Shown here one piece after another: positions 25,134-34,198 of a stretch of DNA of 64,000 nucleotides. The stretch spans positions 1-64,000 of the forward strand of contig NZ_LMKL01000005.1 of the NCBI RefSeq assembly GCF_001421505.1, given 5' to 3'. The notes beneath the pieces were generated by a model, which ran no database searches, was not told the origin of the DNA, and saw nothing but the letters and a program-made list of their open reading frames with translations. Both the position numbers and the translations under genes were made by a program. The DNA comes from Sphingomonas sp. Leaf17. Its GTDB lineage: Bacteria > Pseudomonadota > Alphaproteobacteria > Sphingomonadales > Sphingomonadaceae. Each line of letters starts with the position of its first letter. The stretch's first letter is position 1.

Positions 25134-26123
25134 ATGTCGGTACGGATGGCTTTGGCAAAATTGTCGGCATGTGCCGCAGGCGGCGCGCTGATCGGCGGCG
25201 GTGCCGTCCATGTCGCGGAAAGCCCGCGCCGTCAGACGGTCATGACCAAATCGGTCAAGCAGAAGCCCGTGCAGGTCGCCCGTCGCAAGGTCGTGACCCG
25301 GACCGCGTCGGTTCGCCCGCGCGTCCGAAAGGTGGTGACGACGACGACCACCGCCTGTGCGCCGACCGTCGTCACGGTCGCCAATCAGGCCGCACCGGTG
25401 CCGGTGCCCGCCGCCTTCGGTGACGGCTTCGTCGGGGGTGGCGGCGGTGCCTTTCCGGTCGTGGTCGGTGGCAGCGGCGGGTTCTTTCCCGGTGGTGGCG
25501 GTTTCGGCGGCGGCTTCGGCTTTGGCGGCGGGGCCGGATCGAGCGGCAGCATCGTGATCTCCTCGACCTCCAGCGGCGGCAGCGTTTCCAGTTCGGGGAT
25601 CGTCTCCAGCTCAAGCTCGGGTGCCGTGTCGAGTTCGTCCGGGAACGTGTCCAGCTCATCGGGCAATGTATCGAGCTCCGGCACTGTCTCCAGCTCGGGC
25701 AATGTTTCAAGCTCCAGCTCGGGCGACGTTTCCAGTTCCAGTTCGGCATCGAGCGCCAGTTCGAGCGCAAGCTCAAGCTCCAGCGCGAGTTCGGCATCCA
25801 GCTCTGGCTATGGCTCCAGCAGCAAGGGGTGGTCGTCGGGCGGCTGGTCCTCCGGCGGATGGTCGTCGAACGGATCGAGCGGCAGCACGGGGTCAAGCAC
25901 CAGCACGGGATCGTCGACCAGCACCGGCTCGTCCGGTTCGGGCAGCACGTCGAGCGCCAGTTCTGGCAGTTCGTCGACCAGCAGCGCCTCGTCGGGCAGC
26001 ACCGGATCCAGCGGCGGGCCGCCGGCACCCGTCCCCGCGCCACCGATGGTGCTGCTGTTTGGGGCAGCGGCCATGGCGCTGTTCGCTCGCGGCAAGCTTG
26101 CCAAGGGTCGCGTCGCGGCCTGA
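25134..26123 (+). CDS. Ser/Gly-rich low-complexity exported protein with PEP-CTERM-like tail
   Basis: A 329-aa protein in four parts: a signal-like N terminus (1-30, LAKLSACAAGGALIGGGA); a basic segment with SVKQKPVQVARRKVVTR and a run of threonines (35-80); a glycine-rich linker with GGGGFGGGFGFGGGAG (about 95-137); and a Ser/Gly domain to about 293 made of irregular SSSSGNVS, SSASS and STGSS units. The C terminus is PAPVPAPP, then hydrophobic MVLLFGAAAMALF, then basic RGKLAKGR, the three-part layout of an exosortase-type sorting signal. The canonical PEP triplet is replaced by VPAPP. No cysteines follow the early CAPT. It is probably a surface or matrix protein; the Ser-rich part could be glycosylated. 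It converges on the attachment-family gene across a perfect hairpin. Confidence 0.75.
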   Translation: MSVRMALAKLSACAAGGALIGGGAVHVAESPRRQTVMTKSVKQKPVQVARRKVVTRTASVRPRVRKVVTTTTTACAPTVVTVANQAAPVPVPAAFGDGFVGGGGGAFPVVVGGSGGFFPGGGGFGGGFGFGGGAGSSGSIVISSTSSGGSVSSSGIVSSSSSGAVSSSSGNVSSSSGNVSSSGTVSSSGNVSSSSSGDVSSSSSASSASSSASSSSSASSASSSGYGSSSKGWSSGGWSSGGWSSNGSSGSTGSSTSTGSSTSTGSSGSGSTSSASSGSSSTSSASSGSTGSSGGPPAPVPAPPMVLLFGAAAMALFARGKLAKGRVAA

Positions 26124-26148
26124 ATCCACCACGGCGAGAGCAATCGGG

Positions 26149-26182
26149 AAAATGGCCCGCGGTGAGAGCCGCGGGCCATTTT
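26149..26182. terminator. bidirectional rho-independent terminator
   Basis: AAAATGGCCCGCGG (26149-26162) and CCGCGGGCCATTTT (26169-26182) form a perfect 14-bp stem with the loop TGAGAG. The A-run on one side and T-run on the other let it stop transcription from both convergent genes. Confidence 0.93.
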
Positions 26183-26186
26183 GGTA

Positions 26187-26627
26187 TCAGGCGTTCTGCA
26201 GGGCCTTGGCGATGTCGGCGATCGGGTGGCCGGTCAGATCCTTGTCGATCTCGCCCTTCAACCGGTCGCTGACCGTCTTGTGATAATGTTTTCGCAGCTC
26301 GCCCAGCGTCTTGGGCGGTGCGACGATGATGAGCGATTCAAAGTCGTTGGTCAGCGCCCGCTTCTTCAGCAGCTCGGCGGCATCGGCGGCGAAGCGGTTT
26401 TCTTCCAGCTGGTGGAAATCGGCATCCTCATAGCCGCTGCGGCCCGCTCCGACGCTGGACTGAGTCCGGCCGGGGCGGTCGGTGACATGGTCGCTGTTGC
26501 TGGGATTGTCCTGCTCGCGTGCGGTTTCCACCACCAGATTCGGCGTTACGGCATCCCCCTGATTACGCAGGAACAGCATCTTACGGCCGTCCGCGACAAG
26601 GACGACGGCGTTGTGGGGAAGCTGCAT
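26187..26627 (-). CDS. host attachment family protein (baeRF-like)
   Basis: A 146-aa cytoplasmic protein of the Host_attach family, named from Agrobacterium proteins needed for attachment to host cells and structurally related to archaeo-eukaryotic release factor domains. NAVVLVADGRKMLFLRN is the conserved first strand-loop; FESLIIVAPPKTLGELRKHY and LTGHPIADIAKAL are the later core elements. ATG 26627 is taken as the start because the family begins there; the longer frame to 26693 would add a basic tail. The biochemical role is unknown. It is convergent with the Ser/Gly-rich gene and divergent from serS. Confidence 0.8.
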   Translation of the reverse strand: MQLPHNAVVLVADGRKMLFLRNQGDAVTPNLVVETAREQDNPSNSDHVTDRPGRTQSSVGAGRSGYEDADFHQLEENRFAADAAELLKKRALTNDFESLIIVAPPKTLGELRKHYHKTVSDRLKGEIDKDLTGHPIADIAKALQNA

Positions 26628-26776
26628 GATGGTTTCTCCATGTCTGTTATCAATGCGGCGCCAACGCTTCGGGGCTTGGACGGGTTGCGCCATACGGATT
26701 ACACGGGCTGGATTACACCATCTGGATTATGGGGCCGGGTTGCGAACGCGGTGGCGCGCCGTCATAGGCTATGGCC

Positions 26777-28054
26777 ATGCACGACATCCGCCTGATCCGC
26801 GACGATCCCGCCGCCTTTGACGCCGCCCTTGCCCGTCGCGGCCTGCCGCCCCAGGCCGGATCGCTGGTCGCGCTGGACGAACGCCGCCGCCAGACGATCG
26901 CCGCCGCGCAAGAGGCGCAGACCCGCCGCAACGACCTGTCGAAGCAGATCGGCCAGGCCAAGGCGCGCAAGGACGAGGCCGTCGCCGCCGCGCTGATGGC
27001 CGAGGTCGCCGACCTGAAAGTCCGCCTGCCCCAGCTGGAGGAGGAGGAGCGCGCGATCGCCGCCGAGCTGGACACCGCGCTGGCCGCCATCCCCAACCGG
27101 CCCGCCGCCGACGTTCCCGCCGGTAGCGACGAGGATGACAATGTGCTGGTCCACAGCTGGGGCGAACCAAGGGCGTTTGCCTTCGAGCCACGCGAGCATG
27201 ACGTCATCGCTCCCGCACTGGGCATGGATTTCGACACCGGCGTCCTGCTGGCGGGGGCGCGTTTCACGCTGCTCCGCGGGCAGATGGCCCGGCTCAGCCG
27301 CGCGCTGGGGCAGTTCATGCTCGACCGGCTGGTGAACGATCACGGGTTCGAGGAAGTATCCCCCCCGCTGCTGGTCCGAGACGAGGTCGCGTTCGGCACC
27401 GGTCAGCTGCCGAAGTTCACCGACGACCTGTTCCGCACCACCGACGGGCGCTGGCTGATTTCCACCGCCGAAATGTCGCTGACCAACATGGTGCGCGAAC
27501 GCATCCTGACCGAAAAGGAGCTACCCTTGCGCTTCGCCGCGCTGACCCCCTGTTTCCGGTCGGAGGCCGGGTCGGCCGGGCGCGACACGCGCGGGCTGAT
27601 CCGCCAGCACCAGTTCGAAAAGGTCGAGATGGTGGCGATTACCACGCCCGAAGCCTCCGACGCCGAGAACGAGGCGATGACCCGCATCGCCGAGGGCGTG
27701 CTGGAGGCGCTGGACCTGCCCTATCGCCGGATGCTGCTGTGTACCGGCGATCTCGGTTTTTCGATGGCGCGGACCTATGACCTTGAGGTCTGGCTGCCAG
27801 GTCAGGCGCGCTACCGCGAGATTTCCAGCTGCTCGAACGGCACCGACTTCCAGGCGCGGCGCATGGCCGCACGCTATCGGGCCGAAGGCGGCAAGCCGCA
27901 GTTCGTCCACACCCTGAACGGATCCGGGCTGGCCGTGGGCCGGACGCTGGTCGCGGTGATCGAGAATTATCAGCAGGCCGACGGATCGGTCGCCATTCCC
28001 GCCGTGCTGCAACCCTATATGGGCGGCAAGACCCTGCTGGAGCCGACCCGCTGA
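26777..28054 (+). CDS. serS: seryl-tRNA synthetase
   Basis: Class II aminoacyl-tRNA synthetase, 425 aa, charging tRNA-Ser. Residues 1-110 form the long antiparallel coiled coil that grips the tRNA variable arm, with [19 protein letters not shown] as its hinge. [20 protein letters not shown] is motif 2, and [20 protein letters not shown] is motif 3. The length is normal. ATG 26777 gives the usual start [14 protein letters not shown] 26771 two codons earlier is possible. It begins an essential run with surE directly after, sharing one base with its start. Confidence 0.95.
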   Translation: MHDIRLIRDDPAAFDAALARRGLPPQAGSLVALDERRRQTIAAAQEAQTRRNDLSKQIGQAKARKDEAVAAALMAEVADLKVRLPQLEEEERAIAAELDTALAAIPNRPAADVPAGSDEDDNVLVHSWGEPRAFAFEPREHDVIAPALGMDFDTGVLLAGARFTLLRGQMARLSRALGQFMLDRLVNDHGFEEVSPPLLVRDEVAFGTGQLPKFTDDLFRTTDGRWLISTAEMSLTNMVRERILTEKELPLRFAALTPCFRSEAGSAGRDTRGLIRQHQFEKVEMVAITTPEASDAENEAMTRIAEGVLEALDLPYRRMLLCTGDLGFSMARTYDLEVWLPGQARYREISSCSNGTDFQARRMAARYRAEGGKPQFVHTLNGSGLAVGRTLVAVIENYQQADGSVAIPAVLQPYMGGKTLLEPTR

Positions 28055-28818
28055 TGCGTATCCTGCTGACCAACGACGATGGCTATCATGCGCCGGGCCT
28101 GAAGGTGCTGGAGCGGATCGCCGCCTGTTTTTCCGACGACATCTGGGTCGTCGCCCCGGCGGAGGAACAGTCGGGTGCCGGCCATTCGCTGACGCTCAGC
28201 AAGCCGATCCGCGTCCGCCGGCATGGCGACAAACGGTTCGCGGTGGCCGGCACGCCGACCGACGCGGTGATGATGGCGCTGGCCAGGATCATGGCGGATT
28301 CGCCGCCCGACCTGATCCTGTCAGGCGTCAATCGCGGGGCGAATCTGGCGGAGGACGTGACCTATTCGGGCACCGTATCCGCCGCGATGGAGGGCGCGCT
28401 GGCCGGCGTCCGCTCGATCGCGCTCAGCCAGGTCTACAGCCGCGAGGGGATGGGCGATTCGGTCCCGTTCGAGGCGGCCGCCGCATGGGGTGAGCGGGTG
28501 TTGCGTCCGCTGATCGACGCGCCGCTTGCCCCCCGAACCCTGGTCAACGTCAATTTCCCGCCGCTGCCCGCCGATCAGGTACAGGGCATCCGCGTCGTCG
28601 GTCAGGGCCTGCGCGACTATGGCCGGTTGCAGATCGACACGCGCACCGATCCGCGCGGCTATGACTATCACTGGTTCGCGCTCGGCCCCGTCGTCCACAC
28701 GCCCGGGCACACGACCGACCTGGAGACGATCGCCGATGGCCATGTATCGGTCACGCCGCTGCACCTCGACATGACGCATTCAGCTTCGCTGGCGCTTCTG
28801 TCGCAGGCATATGGGTAG
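28054..28818 (+). CDS. surE: 5'/3'-nucleotidase SurE
   Basis: A 254-aa metal-dependent nucleoside monophosphatase of stationary phase. [16 protein letters not shown] has the Asp-Asp metal pair; VVAPAEEQSGAGHSLT and LILSGVNRGANLAEDVTYSGTVSAA are the other signature blocks. ATG 28054 overlaps the serS stop by one base. The downstream lipoprotein follows after 9 bp, giving the surE-nlpD neighbourhood common in proteobacteria; the isoaspartyl methyltransferase gene pcm, often between them, is absent here. Confidence 0.94.
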   Translation: MRILLTNDDGYHAPGLKVLERIAACFSDDIWVVAPAEEQSGAGHSLTLSKPIRVRRHGDKRFAVAGTPTDAVMMALARIMADSPPDLILSGVNRGANLAEDVTYSGTVSAAMEGALAGVRSIALSQVYSREGMGDSVPFEAAAAWGERVLRPLIDAPLAPRTLVNVNFPPLPADQVQGIRVVGQGLRDYGRLQIDTRTDPRGYDYHWFALGPVVHTPGHTTDLETIADGHVSVTPLHLDMTHSASLALLSQAYG

Positions 28819-28827
28819 GGGCGGATC

Positions 28828-29988
28828 ATGCGGGTGAAAACGGCGATACTGGCCATGTTGGCGGCAACGACCGCCGGATGCATCCCCAGCGTCGACGCAC
28901 CCGCGCCGACCTATGACAGCCCGCCGCCCGCTCGCGCGACGTCGCCCGAGCGCCCGCCGCAGCGCGGGCGATTGCCGCAGCAGGATCGCCTGCCCCGCGA
29001 TCAGGTCGACCGGTCGCCGCCGACCCGCGTGCCGGCCCCCGTCTATCCCGCCCGGCCTGCCGATACCGACGTCACCACCCTGCCCGCCCCGCGCCCGGCA
29101 TGGGAAGCACGGCCGGTCGTGGCCGATGCCCGCGTCGTCGCCGAAACCGTATACGTCGTGCAGCCCGGCGATTCGCTGCGCCGGATCAGCGAGCGGACGA
29201 ACGCGCCCTCCGAACTGATTGCCCGCGCCAACGCCATTCCGCCACCCTTCACCGTCCGCGTCAGCCAGCGGCTGACCATTCCCGGCGGCCGCTATCATCT
29301 GGTCCGGTCGGGTGAGACGGGCATCGCGATCGCCCGCGCATATGGCGTGGAATGGTCGCGGATCGTCGCCGAAAACCAGTTGGCCGACCCCTATATCCTG
29401 CGCACCGGCCAGCGCGTTGCGATTCCCGGAACCCGCACGACCGGCAGCACTGCCGCCGAACGCGCCGCCGCCTTTCGCCTGGACGTCGACGACATCCTGA
29501 CCGGCAGCCAGCCCGCGCTCGCGGTCAACGAGGCCCCGGCAAAATCGGTGGCGACGCCCAGGCGTGTCCTGCCCGCCACGGTAGCGATCGCGACTCCGGC
29601 ACGCCTGCGTACCGGGTTCCTGTGGCCGGTCGACGGGTCGCTCATCCGCCGCTTCGGACGGGGCGACAGCGGGGTCCGCAACGACGGCATCAAGATCGCC
29701 GCCCCGCTCGACACGCCGATCAAGGCGGCGGCGGACGGCGTCGTCGCCTATGTCGGTGACGGCGTCGCCTCGCTGGGCGGACTGGTCATCGTCAAGCATG
29801 GCGACGGCTGGACCAGTGTCTACGGTCACGCCAGCAAGCTGATGGTGCAACGCGGGCAGAGCGTGAAGCGCGGCCAGACCATCGCCCTGTCCGGTGACAG
29901 CGGCTTCGCCGATCAGCCGGAGGTGCATTTCGAGCTGCGCCGCGGCCGCACGCCGGTCGACCCGCTGGGGCAGTTGCCACGGCGCTAG
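28828..29988 (+). CDS. nlpD: NlpD/EnvC-like lipoprotein: two LysM domains + degenerate M23 domain
   Basis: A 386-aa lipoprotein with lipobox AATTAGC near residue 18, a Pro/Arg-rich linker, two LysM repeats (about 109-151, [13 protein letters not shown]; about 156-199, [14 protein letters not shown]) and a LytM/M23 domain from about 264. The metal site is broken: the usual HxGxD is NDGIK and the terminal HxH is EVH, so it should not cut peptidoglycan. Such inactive LytM proteins activate cell-wall amidases at the septum, as NlpD and EnvC do in E. coli. It would bind glycan through LysM from the outer membrane. It follows surE by 9 bp and precedes tyrS by 46 bp. Confidence 0.87.
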   Translation: MRVKTAILAMLAATTAGCIPSVDAPAPTYDSPPPARATSPERPPQRGRLPQQDRLPRDQVDRSPPTRVPAPVYPARPADTDVTTLPAPRPAWEARPVVADARVVAETVYVVQPGDSLRRISERTNAPSELIARANAIPPPFTVRVSQRLTIPGGRYHLVRSGETGIAIARAYGVEWSRIVAENQLADPYILRTGQRVAIPGTRTTGSTAAERAAAFRLDVDDILTGSQPALAVNEAPAKSVATPRRVLPATVAIATPARLRTGFLWPVDGSLIRRFGRGDSGVRNDGIKIAAPLDTPIKAAADGVVAYVGDGVASLGGLVIVKHGDGWTSVYGHASKLMVQRGQSVKRGQTIALSGDSGFADQPEVHFELRRGRTPVDPLGQLPRR

Positions 29989-30034
29989 GCTCTATTGGCC
30001 GCTCGCCCGACACCATGCTAAGCGCGCGGGCATC

Positions 30035-31273
30035 ATGACGACCTATGCCTCAGATCTTCTCACCACGCTGACCACGCGCGGCTATGTCCACCAGATGACC
30101 GATGCCGCCGGCCTTGACGCACTCGCGGCCAGGCAGGTCGTCCCCGGCTATATCGGCTTCGATCCGACCGCGCCGTCGCTGCACGTCGGCAGTCTGGTGC
30201 AGATCATGCTGCTGCGCCGCCTGCAACAGACGGGGCACAAGCCGATCGTCCTGATGGGTGGCGGCACCGGCAAGATCGGCGACCCCAGTTTCAAGGACGA
30301 GGCGCGCAAGCTCGCCACGGACGATACGATCCGTAGCAACATCGCGTCGATCAAGCGGATCTTCGAACGCTTCCTGACCTTTGGTGACGGGCCGACCGAT
30401 GCCGTCATGCTGGACAATGCCGAGTGGCTCGACCGGCTGGAATATATCCCCTTCCTGCGCGAAATCGGCCAGCATTTCTCGGTCAACCGGATGCTCGGGT
30501 TCGATTCGGTCAAGCTGCGCCTCGACCGCGAACAGTCGCTCAGTTTCCTCGAATTCAACTACATGATCCTGCAGGGCTACGACTTTCGCGAGCTGTCGCG
30601 GCGGGCGGGATGCCGGTTGCAGATGGGCGGCAGCGACCAGTGGGGCAACATCGTCAACGGCATCGACCTGACGCGCCGGATGGACGGCACCGACATCTTC
30701 GGCCTGACCACGCCGCTCATCACTACGGCGGATGGCGGAAAGATGGGCAAGACGATGTCGGGCGCGGTCTGGCTGCACGAGGACCAGCTACCGCATTTCG
30801 ATTACTGGCAGTTCTGGCGCAACACCGATGACCGCGACGTCGGGCGTTTCCTGCGCCTGTTCACCGATCTGCCGCTCGACGAGATCGCCCGGCTGGAGGC
30901 GCTGCAAGGGGCCGAGATCAACGCCGCCAAGATCGTGCTGGCCAACGAAGCCACCGCGATGTGCCGGGGTCGGGCCGCCGCGGAGGATGCCGCCGAAACC
31001 GCGCGGCGGACGTTCCAGGAGGGAGCCGCCGGTGCATCCCTGCCGCGGTTCGTCGTGACCGGCTCGACGATTGGCGTGGTCGATGCCCTGATCGGCCTTG
31101 GTTTCTGCGCATCGAAGGGCGAGGCCCGGCGATTGATCGGCGGTGGCGGCGCGCGTGTCGATGGCGAAAAGGTCGGCGACGAGACCTTTGTCATCACGCT
31201 TGGCGACGCGCCGGCCAAATTGTCCGCCGGCAAGAAGAATCATGGGCTGATTGTCCGCGAACAACATCCATAA
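30035..31273 (+). CDS. tyrS: tyrosyl-tRNA synthetase
   Basis: Class I synthetase, 412 aa, charging tRNA-Tyr. [14 protein letters not shown] is the HIGH motif; [12 protein letters not shown] is the tyrosine-site loop; [10 protein letters not shown] is the KMSKS-like motif in its bacterial KxGKT form. An S4 RNA-binding domain ends the protein ([20 protein letters not shown]). ATG 30035 marks the normal family start; the frame runs open upstream to 29894 inside the nlpD gene and is not used. Confidence 0.95.
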   Translation: MTTYASDLLTTLTTRGYVHQMTDAAGLDALAARQVVPGYIGFDPTAPSLHVGSLVQIMLLRRLQQTGHKPIVLMGGGTGKIGDPSFKDEARKLATDDTIRSNIASIKRIFERFLTFGDGPTDAVMLDNAEWLDRLEYIPFLREIGQHFSVNRMLGFDSVKLRLDREQSLSFLEFNYMILQGYDFRELSRRAGCRLQMGGSDQWGNIVNGIDLTRRMDGTDIFGLTTPLITTADGGKMGKTMSGAVWLHEDQLPHFDYWQFWRNTDDRDVGRFLRLFTDLPLDEIARLEALQGAEINAAKIVLANEATAMCRGRAAAEDAAETARRTFQEGAAGASLPRFVVTGSTIGVVDALIGLGFCASKGEARRLIGGGGARVDGEKVGDETFVITLGDAPAKLSAGKKNHGLIVREQHP

Positions 31274-31355
31274 CGGCGCGTATACCGGATCTTTGTCCTT
31301 TCCCTTCATGGTGATGCCCTATCGCCACGGGGGTGGGACAACACGGGGGTGCGCA

Positions 31356-31676
31356 ATGGCGACGAGATTCGCTGATCTGACGCACGAAGGGCGCAACGAT
31401 CAGCGTCATGCGGTGCATCATCGGCTGCGGCTCAGGCGCGGCCACACCGACTATTTCACGGCGACGATCGTCAACCTGTCCGTTCAGGGCTTCATGGCGC
31501 GGTGCGATCATGACGTTGCGGTCGGCGATCGGTTGAGCGTGACCCTGCCGGGCAACGGCGTCTTCGATGCCGAGGTGCGCTGGGCGCTGGGTGGGCGAAT
31601 CGGGTGCCGCCTCGACCGGCCGGTGCCGATCGCCGGCTTCTATGCGATGCTGGCGACGATGAGCGATCGGATCTGA
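31356..31676 (+). CDS. PilZ domain protein
   Basis: A 106-aa protein with RHAVHHRLRLRRGH before the barrel and IVNLSVQGFMARCD, the NxSxxG PilZ motif, then VRWALGGRIGCRLDRP. It resembles the PilZ gene at 23.7 kb in layout but is not close in sequence. ATG 31356 follows a G-rich stretch ACGGGGGTG that may act as ribosome site; the frame is open further upstream. It ends 4 bp before the convergent recG stop, leaving no room for a terminator. Confidence 0.78.
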   Translation: MATRFADLTHEGRNDQRHAVHHRLRLRRGHTDYFTATIVNLSVQGFMARCDHDVAVGDRLSVTLPGNGVFDAEVRWALGGRIGCRLDRPVPIAGFYAMLATMSDRI

Positions 31677-31680
31677 CGGC

Positions 31681-33732
31681 TCAGCCGGACCGCAGCAGCG
31701 CGACGCCGGCATCGCGGTCGAACAGATACAGCACGGTTCGTGCCGCCTGTCCGCGCGGCGCATCCAGCCCGCCGTCACGGTCGATCAGCAGCCGGGCGTC
31801 GTCCTGCGCGCACTGGATCAGGTCGTTCAGCGCCTCGGGCGCGACCAGCCGGAATGCCGCCTCCCCCGACTGACGCGTGCCCAGCATCTCGCCCGCCCCG
31901 CGCAAACGCAGATCCTCCTCGGCGATGCGGAACCCGTCATTTGTCTCGCGCATCAGCGCGAGGCGCGCGCGCGACGTCTCGCTGAGCGACGTCCCCCGCA
32001 GCAGGAAGCACCGCGACAGCCCACCGCCACGCCCGACCCGCCCGCGCAACTGATGCAGTTGTGCCAGCCCGAAGCGGTCGGCATGTTCGATGACGATCAG
32101 CGTCGCATTGGGCACGTCGACCCCGACCTCGATGACCGTCGTCGCGACCAGCACGCCGGTTTGCGCGGCGGAAAACGCGGCCATCACCGCATCCTTCTCC
32201 GCCGGCTTCATCCGTCCATGCACCAGCCCGACCCGGTCGCCGAACCGCGCGCGCAATGTTTCGGCGCGCATTTCGGCGGCGGCCAGATCGCTTTTCTCGC
32301 TTTCCTCGACCAGCGGGCAAACCCAGTACGCCTGCCCGCCATCGGCCAGATGCCGGCCAAGCGCATTGACGATCTCGTCCAGCCGGTCCTCGCTCATGAC
32401 CCGCGTTTCGATTGGCTCGCGACCCGGCGGCATTTCATCGAGCCGGCTGACGTCCATCTCGCCATATTGCGCCAGCGTCAGCGTGCGCGGGATCGGTGTC
32501 GCGGTCATCGCCAGCAGGTGCGGCGGAACCTTGCCCTTGGCCTGCAACATCATCCGTTCGGCCACCCCGAACCGGTGCTGCTCGTCGACCACCACCAGCG
32601 CGAGGTCGCGGTAGCCCACCGCCTCCTGGAAGATCGCATGGGTGCCGACCAGTATGTCGATCTCCCCGGACGCGAGTCCCATCAGCGTCGCCTCCCGCGC
32701 GCGCCCCTTGTCGCGTCCGGTCAGCACCGCGATATTCAGCGGCAGGCCGGCGAGCAGTTTGCGTAATGTCTCGTAATGCTGGCGCGCGAGGATTTCGGTC
32801 GGAGCCAGCATCGCGCCCTGCGCGCCCGCCTCGACCGCGATCAGGAGCGCCATCGCCGCGACCAGCGTCTTGCCCGACCCGACATCGCCTTGCAGCAAAC
32901 GCAGCATCGGCGCGCTCTGTGCCAGATCGCCCTCGATCTCCGCGATCGTCCGGCTCTGCGCACCGGTGGGCGTATAGGGCAGGTCCAAAGCATCCCGCAG
33001 CCGCCGGTCGCCGACCAGCGCCCGGCCTTTGCGCGCGCGGGTGGAAGCGCGGACCAATGTCATCGCGAGCTGGTTGGCGAATACCTCGTCATAGCCCAGC
33101 CGTTCGCGCGCCTTCGTATCGGTCGGGTCGGCATGGATCCGTTGCAGCGCATCCAGCCAGTCCGGCCATTCGCGCTTGGCCTTTAGCCCCGGCTCGATCC
33201 ATTCGGGCAGATCGGGCGCGCGCGCGATGGCTTGCGCCGCCAGCGCGGCCAGCCGGCGCGAGGTCAGTCCTTCGGACAACGGATAGATCGCCTCGCGCAG
33301 GGCGAATGCCTCGCCCGGCTCGCCAAGCTCGGGGTGGACCATCTGCAATTCCTGGCCATAGGTTTCCAGCCGCCCCGACACGCGCTTGGCCTCGCCGATC
33401 GGCAGCAGCTTCTTCACCCAGCCCGAATTGCCCCCGAAATAGGTCAGGCTGACATAATTGCCGAGCGCATCGGTCGCCTGTACCCGCGTCGGTCCGCGCC
33501 CGCTGCTGGTTCGGTAACTTTGCGGGGTCAGCGTGATCGCGATGATCCGCCCGGCATCGGCCATGTCCAGTTCGTCGCGCGGGATCCGGTCGACATGGCC
33601 GGTCGGCAGGTGGAACGCGACGTCGATGACCCGGGCCAGCCCCAGCCGGTCGAGCGGCTTGGCCAGCGCGGGGCCGACGCCCTTCAGCGCGGTAACTTCG
33701 GCGAACAGCGGATTGAGGATTTCGGGTCGCAT
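31681..33732 (-). CDS. recG: ATP-dependent DNA helicase RecG
   Basis: A 683-aa helicase that regresses stalled forks and branch-migrates Holliday junctions. The N-terminal wedge domain includes PLFAEVTALKGVGPALA and the OB fold; LLQGDVGSGKTLVAAMAL is motif I, VVDEQHRFGVAER motif II, TATPIPRTLTLAQYGEMDVS motif III, and LHQLRGRVGRGG motif VI. The C-terminal TRG segment ends at FDRDAGVALLRSG. It is encoded opposite to sdhE and mfd; the short gap to sdhE holds both promoters. Confidence 0.95.
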   Translation of the reverse strand: MRPEILNPLFAEVTALKGVGPALAKPLDRLGLARVIDVAFHLPTGHVDRIPRDELDMADAGRIIAITLTPQSYRTSSGRGPTRVQATDALGNYVSLTYFGGNSGWVKKLLPIGEAKRVSGRLETYGQELQMVHPELGEPGEAFALREAIYPLSEGLTSRRLAALAAQAIARAPDLPEWIEPGLKAKREWPDWLDALQRIHADPTDTKARERLGYDEVFANQLAMTLVRASTRARKGRALVGDRRLRDALDLPYTPTGAQSRTIAEIEGDLAQSAPMLRLLQGDVGSGKTLVAAMALLIAVEAGAQGAMLAPTEILARQHYETLRKLLAGLPLNIAVLTGRDKGRAREATLMGLASGEIDILVGTHAIFQEAVGYRDLALVVVDEQHRFGVAERMMLQAKGKVPPHLLAMTATPIPRTLTLAQYGEMDVSRLDEMPPGREPIETRVMSEDRLDEIVNALGRHLADGGQAYWVCPLVEESEKSDLAAAEMRAETLRARFGDRVGLVHGRMKPAEKDAVMAAFSAAQTGVLVATTVIEVGVDVPNATLIVIEHADRFGLAQLHQLRGRVGRGGGLSRCFLLRGTSLSETSRARLALMRETNDGFRIAEEDLRLRGAGEMLGTRQSGEAAFRLVAPEALNDLIQCAQDDARLLIDRDGGLDAPRGQAARTVLYLFDRDAGVALLRSG

Positions 33733-33807
33733 GACTATCTGTCCCCTACCCCCAGCCGACGGCCGCCGCCAGCGTCCGCCGGCCTATTCGTGTCTGGAGC
33801 GCTTTCG

Positions 33808-34074
33808 ATGGATCACGCCACCCGCCTGAAACGCCTCCGCTTCCGCGCATGGCACCGCGGCACCAAGGAAGCCGACCTGATGATCGGCGGGTTCTGCAAC
33901 ACCAACTGCGACAGCTGGACCGAGGAACAGATCGTCTGGTTCGAGGCGCTGATGGAGGAACAGGACGTCGACATCATGGCCTGGGCGATCGGCACGCAGC
34001 CCATTCCGCCGCGCTGGGACACCCCGCTGATGCAGGCGATGCGGTCAATCGACTACGTCCCGATCGCGAAATAG
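33808..34074 (+). CDS. sdhE: succinate dehydrogenase assembly factor SdhE
   Basis: An 88-aa protein that promotes covalent FAD attachment to SdhA. RLRFRAWHRGTKEADLMIGGF contains the conserved RGxxE motif that contacts the flavoprotein; WFEALMEEQDVDIMAWA is the helical core. ATG 33808 has GGAG ten bases upstream. The gene sits between recG and mfd, a conserved alphaproteobacterial order. A repeat element separates it from mfd. Confidence 0.9.
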   Translation: MDHATRLKRLRFRAWHRGTKEADLMIGGFCNTNCDSWTEEQIVWFEALMEEQDVDIMAWAIGTQPIPPRWDTPLMQAMRSIDYVPIAK

Positions 34075-34092
34075 CGCTCGCGTCGCGCACCG

Positions 34093-34189
34093 CCCCGGCG
34101 AAGGCCGGCACCAGCGGCGAGACGCTCGTGACGGCTGACGGTCCGTTGTTACCACTGCTTTTTCAACTGGACCCCGGCCTTCGCCGGGG
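34093..34189. repeat. dispersed inverted-repeat element abutting the mfd ribosome site
   Basis: CCCCGGCGAAGGCCGG (34093-34108) and its exact reverse complement (34174-34189) are separated by 65 bp. The right arm runs straight into GGGGAGG, the likely ribosome binding site of mfd. The arms resemble the 'proteins-free' intergenic repeats common in sphingomonads; two others occur in this window at 37.7 and 52.8 kb with different arm sequence. Confidence 0.85.
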
Positions 34190-34198
34190 AGGTACCCT

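Noticed and set aside
25560-26000. Repeat-rich DNA resembling a CRISPR or satellite array
   Set aside because: Repeats are short, irregular and in frame, encoding the Ser/Gly-rich protein; there are no regular spacers.
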